From positions 2,480,001-2,544,000 of the forward strand of contig NZ_CP011789.1 in assembly GCF_001636055.1 (NCBI RefSeq): DNA of 64,000 nt, read 5' to 3'. This document shows, piece by piece, positions 39,498 through 48,904 of this stretch. The notes beneath the pieces were generated by a model. That model did no database searches, was not told the DNA's origin, and saw nothing but the letters and a program-made list of their open reading frames with translations. Source of the stretch: Pseudomonas putida (GTDB taxonomy: Bacteria > Pseudomonadota > Gammaproteobacteria > Pseudomonadales > Pseudomonadaceae). Made by a program: the position numbers and the translations under genes. Within the stretch, counting starts at the first letter, position 1. Every line of letters starts with the position of its first letter.

Positions 39498-40177
39498 GGC
39501 TCCAGGGGCGCCACCAGGCGTCCGGCGTCCAGGCGGATCAGGCGACGGCAGCGCTTGGCCAGCCGCTCGTCATGGGTCACCAGCACCAAGGTGGTGCCGC
39601 GTTCCTTGTTGAGCTCGAACAGCAGGTCGCTGATGCGCTCGCCGGTATGGCTGTCGAGATTGCCGGTGGGCTCGTCGGCGAACAGTACTGCCGGGTGCGC
39701 CGCGAACGCACGGGCGATCGCCACCCGTTGCTGCTCGCCGCCGGACAGCTGGCGTGGGGTGTGGCTCAGGCGCTGGCCCAGGCCGACCCGTTCGAGCAGG
39801 GTGCGGGCCTGCTCGCGGGCGTCGCGGCGGCCGTCCAGCTCCAAGGGCAGCATGACGTTTTCCAGGGCATTGAGGCTGTCGAGCAACTGGAACGACTGGA
39901 ACACGAAACCGACGTGTTCGGCACGCACCCGTGCGCGCTGGTCTTCGTCCAGGGGGCCAAGGTCGTGGCCGGCGAGCACGACACTGCCATCACTGGGGCG
40001 GTCAAGGCCTGCGAGCAGGCCGAGCAGGGTCGACTTGCCCGAGCCGGATGCACCGACGATGGCCAGGCTGTCGCCCTGGTCGAGGTCGAGAGAAAGCGGG
40101 TGGAGGATGGTGAGGTCGCCTTCCGCGCTGGGGACCACTTTGCTAAGGTTCTGCGCAACGAGAATGCTGGGGCCCAT
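39494..40177 (-). CDS. ABC exporter ATPase, YbbA/LolD family
   Basis: A 227-residue ATPase partner of the YbbP-type permease. Walker A GASGSGKST (about 42-50), Q loop GFVFQSFQLL, signature LSGGEQQR, Walker B VLFADEPTGNLD and switch LVTHDERLA are all intact. The start codon (40175-40177) overlaps the tesA ribosome site on the other strand, the compact divergent layout also known for ybbA/tesA in E. coli. Confidence 0.9.
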   Translation of the reverse strand: MGPSILVAQNLSKVVPSAEGDLTILHPLSLDLDQGDSLAIVGASGSGKSTLLGLLAGLDRPSDGSVVLAGHDLGPLDEDQRARVRAEHVGFVFQSFQLLDSLNALENVMLPLELDGRRDAREQARTLLERVGLGQRLSHTPRQLSGGEQQRVAIARAFAAHPAVLFADEPTGNLDSHTGERISDLLFELNKERGTTLVLVTHDERLAKRCRRLIRLDAGRLVAPLEP

Positions 40178-40187
40178 GGAGAATCCG

Positions 40188-40793
40188 ATGCGAATGTGGT
40201 GGTTGAGTGCCGGTCTGGCCCTGTGTTGCCTGGCCCAGGGCGCGGCGGCGGGAACGTTGCTGGTTGTCGGCGATAGTATCAGTGCCGGTTTTGGCCTGGA
40301 TACCCGCCAGGGATGGGTCGCGCTCCTGGAGCAACGCCTGAAGGACGAGGGTTTCACCGACCGTGTGGTCAATGCCTCGATCAGTGGCGACACCAGCGCA
40401 GGTGGCCAGGCGCGGCTGCCGGCGCTGCTTGCAGCGCACAAGCCTGATCTGGTGGTGCTGGAGTTGGGCGGGAACGACGGGCTGCGTGGGCAACCGCCAC
40501 AACAATTGCAACAAAATCTTGCCTCGATGATTGATCGCTCCCGTGAGGCCGGCGCCAAGGTGGTGTTGCTCGGCATGCGCTTGCCACCGAATTATGGCGT
40601 GCGCTACACCACCGCGTTCGCCCAGGTCTATGAGCAGTTGGCGAAGGAAAAGAAGGTGGCCTTGGTGCCGTTCTTTCTGGAGGGCATAGGTGGGGTGGCG
40701 GAGATGATGCAGGCCGACGGCATCCATCCGGCCCAGGGCGCCCAGCAGCGCTTGCTCGATAATGCCTGGCCGACGATAAAACCCTTGCTCTGA
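40188..40793 (+). CDS. tesA: Acyl-CoA thioesterase I / lysophospholipase, SGNH hydrolase
   Basis: A 201-residue periplasmic GDSL esterase. A signal peptide (LSAGLALCCLAQGAAAG) precedes block I VVGDSISAGFG with the nucleophile serine. Block II glycine is in SISGDTSAGGQ, block III in GGNDGLRG, and block V DGIHP carries the Asp-His pair, so the catalytic set is complete. ATG 40188 is preceded by GGAG at six bases; ATG 40176 is an upstream alternative that would overlap the divergent start codon. Confidence 0.93.
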   Translation: MRMWWLSAGLALCCLAQGAAAGTLLVVGDSISAGFGLDTRQGWVALLEQRLKDEGFTDRVVNASISGDTSAGGQARLPALLAAHKPDLVVLELGGNDGLRGQPPQQLQQNLASMIDRSREAGAKVVLLGMRLPPNYGVRYTTAFAQVYEQLAKEKKVALVPFFLEGIGGVAEMMQADGIHPAQGAQQRLLDNAWPTIKPLL

Positions 40794-40851
40794 CGCTTTT
40801 ATCGGGGGCCGCTTTCGGCTAATGTTGCGCCCCCCGTTTCGAGTGCCCCCG

Positions 40852-41133
40852 ATGCCACGCCCCGCCTGGTCCCTGTATGCCTACCAATTGATCGAGCCCG
40901 ACGAGCAGCTCGACCTGTTCGCCTGCCAGGAAGTCCGTGTCCATCTCGCCGCCCGCCAGCTCGAACTGGGCGCTCCGGTCGACCGCACCTTGTGTGGCGG
41001 CTTGCTTCCGGCGCAGCCGCGCTGGTCGTCGGTCGAGCGCGCGGTCTATCGCGACGAACGCCTGTGCCCGCTATGCCGGGCCATTCTCGATGCCCAGCGG
41101 CGGGGTACGCGTCCGGTGTGGCCGGAGCTCTGA
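40852..41133 (+). CDS. Conserved hypothetical protein with a CxxC motif
   Basis: A 93-residue soluble protein. It reads SLYAYQLIEPDEQLDLFAC at the N-terminus and ends with RLCPLCRAILDAQRRGTR; the paired cysteines of LCPLC, with others at about 23 and 48, could bind zinc. No family recognised. The start is ATG 40852; an in-frame ATG ten codons upstream is possible. Confidence 0.6.
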   Translation: MPRPAWSLYAYQLIEPDEQLDLFACQEVRVHLAARQLELGAPVDRTLCGGLLPAQPRWSSVERAVYRDERLCPLCRAILDAQRRGTRPVWPEL

Positions 41134-41243
41134 GCTCACCTTTCATCATTTGTAACCCTTGCAACGCCTGCCGATGCCTCCCGCTTGAATCCGGGCGGGT
41201 GTACAATCGAATGTCTTGAACCCTCTTTCGAAGGATTTACCGG

Positions 41244-42221
41244 ATGTTGCCGCGCTTTCCCGCCGTCACCCGTTGCCTGTCCCTGGCCGCCTTGCTGCTG
41301 ACCGGCCCTGCCGTCGCGCTGGAGCTGCCATTGCCACCGCCCGGCGAAGACGTCGTCGGCCAGGTCCGGACGATCAAGGCCAAGTACGAAGACACCTTCG
41401 CCGACATCGGCACCGCCAACGACCTGGGTTACCTGGAGATGATCGCCGCGAACCCGGGCGTCGATCCCTGGTTGCCTGGCGCCGGCACCGAAATCATCCT
41501 GCCGACCCGTTACGTCCTGCCACCCGGGCCACGCGAGGGGATCGTCATCAACCTGGCCGAGTACCGCCTGTACTACTACCCGAAAGGCGAGAACGTGGTG
41601 CACACCTTCCCGTTGGGGATCGGTCGTGAAGGCTGGGGTTCGCCGATCGCGATCACCAAGATCACCGCCAAGACACCAAACCCGACCTGGACGCCGCCGG
41701 CCTCGATTCGCGCCGAACACGCCGCTGACGGCGATATCCTGCCTGCCGTCGTGCCGGCTGGCCCGGATAACCCGCTGGGTCCGTTCAAGTTCACCCTGGG
41801 CCTGCCGGGCTACCTGATCCACGGCTCGAACAAGAAGTTCGGCATCGGCATGCGCACCAGCCATGGCTGCTTCCGCATGCTCAACAACAATGTTGTGGCA
41901 CTCTCCAAGATGGTGCCGGTGGGCACCCCGGTGCGGATCATCAACGAGCCTTACAAGTTCGGCGTGAGTGGTGGCAAGGTCTATCTCGAGGCGCACACGC
42001 CGCTGGACGACCATGGCAACCCGTCGGTGGTCGACAAGCACACGGCCGTCATCAATGCGCTGCTCAAGCGTGAAGACCTGGCCAACAACCTGCGTATGAA
42101 CTGGGACATGGTTCGTGACGTGGTGGCCGCCGAGGATGGCATGCCGGTCGAAATCGCCGTCCCGGTGAATGGCCAGGGTGCCGCACCGATGGTGTCGAGC
42201 ATCCCGCCAGAGCTACAGTAA
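41244..42221 (+). CDS. L,D-transpeptidase (YkuD), ErfK/YbiS type
   Basis: A 325-residue periplasmic enzyme. A signal peptide ends near AVALE, then comes a LysM-like segment (about 40-90, DIGTANDLGYLEMIAANPG). The YkuD catalytic domain follows, with IHGSNKKFGIGMRTSHGCF holding the invariant His and the nucleophile Cys of SHGCFRM. Such enzymes form 3-3 peptidoglycan cross-links or attach lipoprotein to peptidoglycan. That second role fits the neighbour oprI, whose product is the Lpp-like substrate; the link is inference. Confidence 0.92.
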   Translation: MLPRFPAVTRCLSLAALLLTGPAVALELPLPPPGEDVVGQVRTIKAKYEDTFADIGTANDLGYLEMIAANPGVDPWLPGAGTEIILPTRYVLPPGPREGIVINLAEYRLYYYPKGENVVHTFPLGIGREGWGSPIAITKITAKTPNPTWTPPASIRAEHAADGDILPAVVPAGPDNPLGPFKFTLGLPGYLIHGSNKKFGIGMRTSHGCFRMLNNNVVALSKMVPVGTPVRIINEPYKFGVSGGKVYLEAHTPLDDHGNPSVVDKHTAVINALLKREDLANNLRMNWDMVRDVVAAEDGMPVEIAVPVNGQGAAPMVSSIPPELQ

Positions 42222-42241
42222 GCCCTTGCCTGCGTGAACCG

Positions 42242-42275
42242 AAAGGCCTGCCATCGTGCAGGCCTTTTTGTTTTT
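42242..42275 (+). terminator. Rho-independent terminator of the transpeptidase gene
   Basis: AAAGGCCTGC-CATCGT-GCAGGCCTTT with a TTGTTTTT tail. Confidence 0.88.
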
Positions 42276-42320
42276 CGGGTGACGGGAGTCGGCGTGGAGA
42301 AGGGGCGTTCTTCGGGCAAT

Positions 42321-42349
42321 AAAAAAGCCGGCCCACAAGTGGGCCGGCT
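42321..42349 (-). terminator. Rho-independent terminator of oprI
   Basis: Read on the minus strand: AGCCGGCCCAC-TT-GTGGGCCGGCT followed by TTTTT. It lies 22 bases after the oprI stop codon and suits a very abundant mRNA. Confidence 0.92.
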
Positions 42350-42371
42350 CCATAACAATCCGTGAGGATTA

Positions 42372-42623
42372 TTACTTGCGGCTGGCTTTGTCCAGCATAC
42401 GCAGAGCGCGCTCGTTGGCTTCGTCAGCGGTCTGCTGAGCCTTCTGAGCGGCTGCCAGAGCGTCGTCAGCCTTACGGTAGGCTTCGTCAGCACGGGCTTG
42501 AGCGCGAGCTGCTGCGTCTTCAGTCGCAGTCAGACGAGCTTCGGTTTCTTTGGATACGCTGCTGCAACCGGTAGCCAGAACTGCGGCCAGAGCCAGAGCA
42601 GAGAATTTCAGAACGTTGTTCAT
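42372..42623 (-). CDS. oprI: Major outer membrane lipoprotein I (OprI, Lpp-like)
   Basis: An 83-residue precursor with signal peptide and lipobox ATGC (Cys20), then an uninterrupted Ala-rich heptad coiled coil ([19 protein letters not shown], then [17 protein letters not shown]) ending in DKASRK. The C-terminal Lys is the expected attachment point to peptidoglycan. Abundant structural lipoprotein tying the outer membrane to the wall. Confidence 0.97.
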   Translation of the reverse strand: MNNVLKFSALALAAVLATGCSSVSKETEARLTATEDAAARAQARADEAYRKADDALAAAQKAQQTADEANERALRMLDKASRK

Positions 42624-42955
42624 CGTGTTCCCCTTCAAGGACTTTCTATTAAATAGCCATCTCTCGGAAAAGAGAAACTGGCCGGCGTACATAGTACCCA
42701 TTACTTGTAGTAAGTAAACTGACAGAGCGCAAGAACTGCAAAAAAAATGTTGCCAGGGGCCGCGTGTGACGGGGTTTGTAAAGAAAGTGGGAAGGCCATG
42801 CAAATCGGACGCAAGCGGTTGTACCAAGGAAACTTTTTGTTGAACTAAGGGTGACTTTCACGGTCCTCAAACGTCTTAACCCGTAGAACATCCGGCAGGC
42901 TGTTTGGTGTCGACCGGCACCGGCGGCCCAACCCGCTTTCATGGAATTTTTAGCC
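42624..42955 (-). promoter_or_regulatory. oprI leader and upstream region
   Basis: No gene in these 330 bases. On the minus strand TTTACT (42713-42718), a 16-bp spacer and GGGTACTAT (TACTAT at 42691-42696) form a plausible extended -10 promoter, giving a leader of about 60 nt. AAGGGGA (42630-42636, read on the minus strand) is a strong ribosome site. Confidence 0.45.
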
Positions 42956-43123
42956 ATGTGCACCTTGAGCAATCCCGCGTTGCACGCCTACTATTTGGGT
43001 GTCCCGGGCGTCGAACGATTGCTGATGGACCAGGGTCCAAGGGGCATGAGTGGCGTTGAGGTTCCTCCGCCGGATAAACCATCGGTCAAGGCAAAGGTCT
43101 GCCAAAAGACCTGCGAGGAGTAG
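42956..43123 (+). CDS. Possible small protein upstream of the GNAT gene
   Basis: A 55-residue frame from ATG 42956 (60 from ATG 42941) reading CTLSNPALHAYYLGVPGVER then PDKPSVKAKVCQKTCEE. The codon pattern looks natural and the stop is two bases from the GNAT start. It has no clear ribosome site and no known family. Confidence 0.42.
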   Translation: MCTLSNPALHAYYLGVPGVERLLMDQGPRGMSGVEVPPPDKPSVKAKVCQKTCEE

Positions 43124-43125
43124 TG

Positions 43126-43407
43126 ATGAGTGAAGCGCTGACCATCCACCATGACCAGGCCGGTCATCAGTTCGAGACCAATGTGGACGGTCATCGTGCC
43201 TACCTGACGTACATGGACCTGGGCAAGCAGACGCTGGATATCTATCGCACCTTCGTTCCCAACGCCCTGCGCGGTCGCGGTATCGCCGCGGCCCTGACCG
43301 AAAAGGCTCTGGAGTACGCAGAGCAGATGGGCTACACCGTCATTCCATCATGCTCTTATGTCGAGCGTTACATGGAACGCCAGCAGCGCCATTCGACCAA
43401 GGCCTGA
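43126..43407 (+). CDS. Small GNAT-family N-acetyltransferase, YjdJ type
   Basis: A 93-residue minimal GNAT protein. The acetyl-CoA loop is RGRGIAAALTEKALEYA (about 52-68), preceded by LDIYRTFVPNALRGRG. This one-motif type lacks a distinct substrate domain; targets are unknown. GAGGAG precedes the start. Confidence 0.83.
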   Translation: MSEALTIHHDQAGHQFETNVDGHRAYLTYMDLGKQTLDIYRTFVPNALRGRGIAAALTEKALEYAEQMGYTVIPSCSYVERYMERQQRHSTKA

Positions 43408-43424
43408 ATCGACACCGCACCAAC

Positions 43425-43454
43425 AAAAACGCCGGGCATCTGCCCGGCGTTTTC
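43425..43454. terminator. Bidirectional terminator between GNAT and DAHP synthase genes
   Basis: AAAACGCCGGGCA-TC-TGCCCGGCGTTTT, symmetrical, with A and T tracts on both sides. Confidence 0.9.
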
Positions 43455-43465
43455 GTTGGTGCGTA

Positions 43466-44542
43466 TCAGCCGCGCTGGCGCTTGGGCAGCACATCCTTGA
43501 GCTTGGCGTGCATGCTGCGCAGGCTCTTCTCGGTGGCCGCCCAGTCGATGCAGGCGTCGGTCACCGAAACACCGTATTGCAGGTCTTCCAGGTTTTTCGG
43601 GATGGCCTGGCAGCCCCAGTTCAGATGGCTTTCGACCATCAGGCCGATGATCGACTGGTTGCCTTCCAGAATCTGGTTGGCGACGTTCTCCATCACCAGC
43701 GGTTGCAGGGCCGGGTCCTTGTTGGAGTTGGCGTGGCTGCAGTCGACCATGATGTTGGCCTTGATCTTGGCCTTGGCCAGATCCTGTTCGCACAGGGCAA
43801 CGCTGACCGAATCGTAGTTGGGTTTGCCGTTGCCGCCACGCAGCACCACGTGGCCGTAGGCGTTGCCTTTGGTGGTGACGATCGACACGCCGCCTTCCTG
43901 GTTGATGCCCAGGAAGCGGTGGGGCTTGGACACCGACTGCAGGGCGTTGATCGCCACGGTCAGGCCGCCGTCGGTGCCGTTCTTGAAGCCGACCGCCGAA
44001 GACAGGCCCGAGGCCATTTCACGGTGGGTTTGCGATTCGGTGGTACGGGCACCGATGGCCGACCAGCTGATCAGGTCCTGCAGGTATTGCGGGGAGATCG
44101 GGTCGAGGGCTTCGGTCGCGGTCGGCAGACCCTTCTCGGCCAGATCCAGCAGCAATTGGCGACCAATGTGCAGGCCGTCCTGGATCTTGAACGAGTCATC
44201 CAGGTACGGATCGTTGATCAAGCCTTTCCAGCCGACGGTGGTACGAGGCTTCTCGAAATACACACGCATGACCAGATAGAGGGTGTCGGAGACTTCTTCG
44301 GCCAGTACCTTGAGGCGATCGGCGTACTCGTGGGCGGCCTTGATGTCGTGGATCGAGCAGGGGCCGATCACGACGAACAGGCGATGGTCCTTGCCGTCGA
44401 GGATGTTGCGCACCACTTCGCGGCCGGCAGTCACGGTCTGCAGGGCCTTGGCGCTGAGGGGAATCTCTTTCTTCAGCTGATCGGGGGTGATCAGGGTCTC
44501 GTTGGAGGCAACGTTGAGGTCATCGATCGGTAAATCAGCCAT
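43466..44542 (-). CDS. aroF: 3-deoxy-7-phosphoheptulonate (DAHP) synthase, class I
   Basis: Condenses phosphoenolpyruvate and erythrose 4-phosphate, the first step of aromatic amino acid synthesis. The product has 358 residues from ATG 44542. Motifs include VVIGPCSIHD (about 59-68), RVYFEKPRTTVGWKGL, GARTTESQTHRE, the metal histidine in KPHRFLGI and metal-site region MVDCSHANS. Length and sequence fit the feedback-regulated AroFGH type; which aromatic amino acid inhibits it cannot be decided by eye. Confidence 0.95.
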   Translation of the reverse strand: MADLPIDDLNVASNETLITPDQLKKEIPLSAKALQTVTAGREVVRNILDGKDHRLFVVIGPCSIHDIKAAHEYADRLKVLAEEVSDTLYLVMRVYFEKPRTTVGWKGLINDPYLDDSFKIQDGLHIGRQLLLDLAEKGLPTATEALDPISPQYLQDLISWSAIGARTTESQTHREMASGLSSAVGFKNGTDGGLTVAINALQSVSKPHRFLGINQEGGVSIVTTKGNAYGHVVLRGGNGKPNYDSVSVALCEQDLAKAKIKANIMVDCSHANSNKDPALQPLVMENVANQILEGNQSIIGLMVESHLNWGCQAIPKNLEDLQYGVSVTDACIDWAATEKSLRSMHAKLKDVLPKRQRG

Positions 44543-44668
44543 CGTGTTACTCGTCAGGTCACGGGTGCCGGCCGCCAGCAAACCCCGTGCGGCCCAGCAG
44601 CAGATTGTTCGCAGCGGGGAGCCGAACCTTAGCGCGTTACATCGGGCGCGACAATGGGCAGGGGGCCG

Positions 44669-45196
44669 TCAGCGCTGAAAAGGTGCCCTGGCCGTGCGCG
44701 AGCTGCCTTGCAGGCCGATCGCGATACAAGGATCGCGAAGGGGGCTCGCCGAGGGGGGCGACATCAGGGAGTGTTCGCCCACCAGCGCTGCTTCGGAAAA
44801 TTCTGCGCCATGCTGGGCGATCCACTGCTGCGCCAGCACCTGCGCCTGTTCGCCGTGCAGGTCATGTTGCTGGTGCACTTGGCAATAATGATGAATATGG
44901 CAAACCTGCTCACCCATGCGCGCGCCGAACAGGGCCTGGTCGTCGGTGAAGGCGATGCCCACGCGGTAGCCTGCATCCAGCTGCTGGCACCAGGCAACAT
45001 AACCGGCATAGCGCGCCTGTGCGCCCAATGACGGAATGACCACTTCCACCGCAGTGCCGCGACGGTAGGCACGCGGGTGGTTGCAAGCGATGCCGCCAAG
45101 CCCCAGGGTATGCAGGTGCCGACGGAACAAGCTGGGAGACGGGCGAAGATTCAGTTCGAGCGGAATCCCGTCAGGGTGAGGCAGAAATCCACACAT
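44669..45196 (-). CDS. PilZ-domain protein (putative c-di-GMP receptor)
   Basis: A 175-residue protein whose middle resembles a PilZ barrel: RPSPSLFRRHLHTLGLGGIA would supply the arginine-rich and glycine switch motifs, then GTAVEVVIPSLG and GYRVGIAFTDD. The match to RxxxR and D/NxSxxG is loose, so ligand binding is uncertain. The C-terminal part is helical. Start at ATG 45196. Divergent from the reductase gene. Confidence 0.66.
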   Translation of the reverse strand: MCGFLPHPDGIPLELNLRPSPSLFRRHLHTLGLGGIACNHPRAYRRGTAVEVVIPSLGAQARYAGYVAWCQQLDAGYRVGIAFTDDQALFGARMGEQVCHIHHYCQVHQQHDLHGEQAQVLAQQWIAQHGAEFSEAALVGEHSLMSPPSASPLRDPCIAIGLQGSSRTARAPFQR

Positions 45197-45314
45197 CGTC
45201 GACTCCGTGTCGATTATTTGACCTTCATCGCTTGAGTATAGTGAAGGATCGCAAACCGGCTGATTCGCTGTAAAAAAATCGGACAGACAGTCATCGCTTC
45301 GACAGGAGAGCGGT

Positions 45315-46262
45315 ATGGATCCTCGTAACAAACGCATCGGCATCATCGGTAGCGGTGCCATCGGTGGCTTCTATGGGCTGATGCTGGCGCGTGCCGGTTT
45401 TGACGTGCACTTTCTGCTGCGCAGCGAATATGGCGTGGTGCATGAGCACGGGCTCACGCTGCGCAGCGCTGTGCACGGGGAGTTGCAGATGGACGTCCAG
45501 GCTTATGCCTCGGCCAGCGACATGCCGCCGTGCGACTGGTTGCTGATCGGCACCAAGGCCACCAGCAACGCCGAATTGGCGCCGCTGATCGTCCAGGCGG
45601 CTGCGCCCGGTGCCAGGGTGGTGTTGCTGCAGAATGGCCTGGGCGTCGAGGAGCAGTTGCGTGGCGCGTTGCGCGATGACATGCACCTGCTCGGGGGGCT
45701 GTGCTTTATCTGTGTGAACCGCGAAGCGCCTGGGGTGATCCGCCACCAGGCGCTTGGTGCGGTCAACCTGGGTTACCACAGCGGTCCCAGCGATGACCGC
45801 GGCGCAGCCATCGTCGCCGAGGGCGCCGAATTGTTCCGCGCGGCGGGCGTCGACTCGCAGCCAATGGACAACCTCGCTCAAGCGCGCTGGCAGAAGCTGG
45901 TGTGGAATGTGCCGTACAACGGCCTGTCAGTGTTGCTGCAGGCCAGCACGACGCCTCTGATGACTGATCCCGACAGCCGCGCGCTGGTTCGCGGGCTGAT
46001 GGCCGAAGTGGTCGAGGGCGCACGGGCCTGCGGGCATATCCTGCCGGAGGGCTATGCCGAGCACCTGTTCCGGGTCACCGAGCAGATGCCTGACTACTGG
46101 CCGAGCATGTACCACGATCACGCTCAGCAGCGGCCGCTGGAGTTGCAGGTGATCTACGGCGAGCCCCTGGCCCGTGCTCGCGAGGCCGGTTGCCACTTGC
46201 CGAAGATGGAGGCGCTGTACCAGGCGCTGGCGTTCATCGACCGGCGCAACTGCGCGGGCTGA
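45315..46262 (+). CDS. Ketopantoate reductase family protein (PanE/ApbA)
   Basis: A 315-residue NADPH-dependent reductase. The Rossmann motif GIIGSGAIGGFYG (about 9-21) is followed by LQNGLGVEEQL, and the catalytic lysine in RWQKLVWNVPYNGLS has the family spacing. It would reduce 2-dehydropantoate in coenzyme A synthesis or act on a related 2-oxo acid. Several PanE paralogues exist in Pseudomonas, so the symbol is withheld. AGGAGAG precedes the start. Confidence 0.83.
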   Translation: MDPRNKRIGIIGSGAIGGFYGLMLARAGFDVHFLLRSEYGVVHEHGLTLRSAVHGELQMDVQAYASASDMPPCDWLLIGTKATSNAELAPLIVQAAAPGARVVLLQNGLGVEEQLRGALRDDMHLLGGLCFICVNREAPGVIRHQALGAVNLGYHSGPSDDRGAAIVAEGAELFRAAGVDSQPMDNLAQARWQKLVWNVPYNGLSVLLQASTTPLMTDPDSRALVRGLMAEVVEGARACGHILPEGYAEHLFRVTEQMPDYWPSMYHDHAQQRPLELQVIYGEPLARAREAGCHLPKMEALYQALAFIDRRNCAG

Positions 46263-46359
46263 AGCCTATGGCTGGCCGCTGCGCCGGACGGCGAAGCGGC
46301 TCTCCACGGCACTGCTAAGCTGTAGCTTGCTCTGCCCCCGCGGCAGTGGAGGAGGCCGA

Positions 46360-46857
46360 ATGATCCGTTCCATGCTGTACGCCACCGATCTCGGCGTGTA
46401 TGCGCCCTTCGTCATGCAACACGCCCTGGCCTTGGCGCGGACCTTCAACGCAGAGTTGTACGTGATCCACGCCGTCGAACCCATGGGCCAGTTCGCCGAG
46501 TCGTTGCTGCAAAGCTATCTCGATGAGCAGACCCTCGACCGCCTTCACTCCCAAGGGGTCAATACGGTGATGGCCAACATCGAGCAGCAGGTGCTGGAAA
46601 ATTTTCGTGAGGAATTGGGCGAGGCGGCCGATCTGGCAGTGATCAAGGCCGTGCGAGTGCGCCAGGGCGATCCGGCGCAAGTGATTCTGGAGCAGGCCCA
46701 GCGCCTGGCGGTCGACCTGTTGATCTTCGGCAGTCACGCCGAGGGCGCGGGTGTCGATGTACCGATTGGTCGCACAGCGGTGCGGCTGCTGCAACTGTCC
46801 CCGGTGCCGGTATACATGGTGCCGTTGGCGCAGCATTTGGGGCGTAGGAAAGTCTGA
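46360..46857 (+). CDS. Universal stress protein family (UspA)
   Basis: A 165-residue single Usp domain: SMLYATDLGVYAPFVMQHAL at the start and GSHAEGAGVDVPIGRTAVRL near the C-terminus, close to the ATP-binding G-2x-G-9x-G pattern. An insertion (about 45-75) is longer than in E. coli UspA. GGAGGAGG is the ribosome site. Confidence 0.88.
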   Translation: MIRSMLYATDLGVYAPFVMQHALALARTFNAELYVIHAVEPMGQFAESLLQSYLDEQTLDRLHSQGVNTVMANIEQQVLENFREELGEAADLAVIKAVRVRQGDPAQVILEQAQRLAVDLLIFGSHAEGAGVDVPIGRTAVRLLQLSPVPVYMVPLAQHLGRRKV

Positions 46858-46924
46858 GACTGGCGGTAGGTCTTTTCCTTGGGGTGTAACAAAATAGTTC
46901 TAGATTTATTTCTCTTACCACTAA

Positions 46925-47959
<1,035 letters not shown>

Positions 47960-47996
47960 ATTGGCATGAAGCAGGGGCCGCGTTGCGGCCCCGTCG

Positions 47997-48045
47997 CGGG
48001 GCGAGCCCGCTCCTACAGATTTTGTGTAGGCGCGGGCTTGCCCCG
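47997..48045. repeat. REP pair between cysB and cysH
   Basis: CGGGGCGAGCCCGCTCCTAC and its inverted partner GTAGGCGCGGGCTTGCCCCG face each other around a short spacer. This is the Pseudomonas REP type also seen at 55311, 56603 and 59351. It lies between convergent genes. Confidence 0.82.
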
Positions 48046-48052
48046 TTTGTTT

Positions 48053-48787
48053 TCAGGCCTTGCTGATCAGGTTACCCGCGTGCAATCCGCATTCCTTCTG
48101 CGTCGACTCCTCCCACCACCAGCGCCCCTCGCGCTCGTGCTGGTTCGGCAGCACCGGGCGCGTGCAAGGTTCGCAGCCGATGCTGATGAAGCCGCGCTCA
48201 TGCAGGCTGTTGTACGGCAGCTCGAGCATGCGGATATAACCCCAGACTTCCGCGCTGCTCATCTGTGCCAGAGGGTTGAACTTGTACAGGGTGCGTTCGG
48301 GCGTCGAGAATGCCGAATCGATCTCCAGTGCTGCAACCTGGCTGCGGGTGCCAGGGCTCTGATCGCGGCGCTGGCCGGTTGCCCAGGCGCTGACGGTGGC
48401 CAGCTTGCGACGCAGCGGCTCGATCTTGCGGATGCCACAGCATTCGCCATGGCCATCCTTGTAGAAGCTGAACAGGCCCTTTTCCTTGACGAATGGGTCG
48501 AGCTTGGCGCGGTCCGGGCTGAGGATCTCGATCGGCAGGTTGTACTGCTCGCGAACCTGGTCGATGAAGCGGTAGGTTTCCGGGTGCAGGCGACCGGTGT
48601 CGAGGCTGAACACCTTCACTTGCTTGTTCAGCTTCCAGGCCATGTCGACCAGCACCACGTCCTCGGCACCGCTGAAGGAGATCCACAGGTCGTCGCCGAA
48701 GTGTTCGAAGGCGAGCTTGAGAATGTCCTGCGGGGACTTGCTGGCATAGGTCGCGGCCAGGGCGGCGACGTCGAAGGGTTGGCTCAT
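48053..48787 (-). CDS. cysH: Adenylyl-sulfate (APS) reductase
   Basis: Reduces activated sulfate to sulfite in assimilation. The 244-residue product has the P-loop-like [15 protein letters not shown] and the active-site Cys in the C-terminal KECGLH. Two cysteine pairs, ECCG and GCEPC, bind a 4Fe-4S cluster. These pairs mark the APS-type (plant/Pseudomonas) enzyme rather than the E. coli PAPS type. Start at ATG 48787. Confidence 0.95.
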   Translation of the reverse strand: MSQPFDVAALAATYASKSPQDILKLAFEHFGDDLWISFSGAEDVVLVDMAWKLNKQVKVFSLDTGRLHPETYRFIDQVREQYNLPIEILSPDRAKLDPFVKEKGLFSFYKDGHGECCGIRKIEPLRRKLATVSAWATGQRRDQSPGTRSQVAALEIDSAFSTPERTLYKFNPLAQMSSAEVWGYIRMLELPYNSLHERGFISIGCEPCTRPVLPNQHEREGRWWWEESTQKECGLHAGNLISKA

Positions 48788-48904
48788 CAGGCGGTTTCCA
48801 TCGTGTGTATGGCGCTGTGCGCTCGTAATGGGTCGATGGTAACAAAAAATGGCGGGGTAGACGGGCTCGAATAGGTGACGCCCGCTTTGCCGGCGGATCA
48901 TCGG

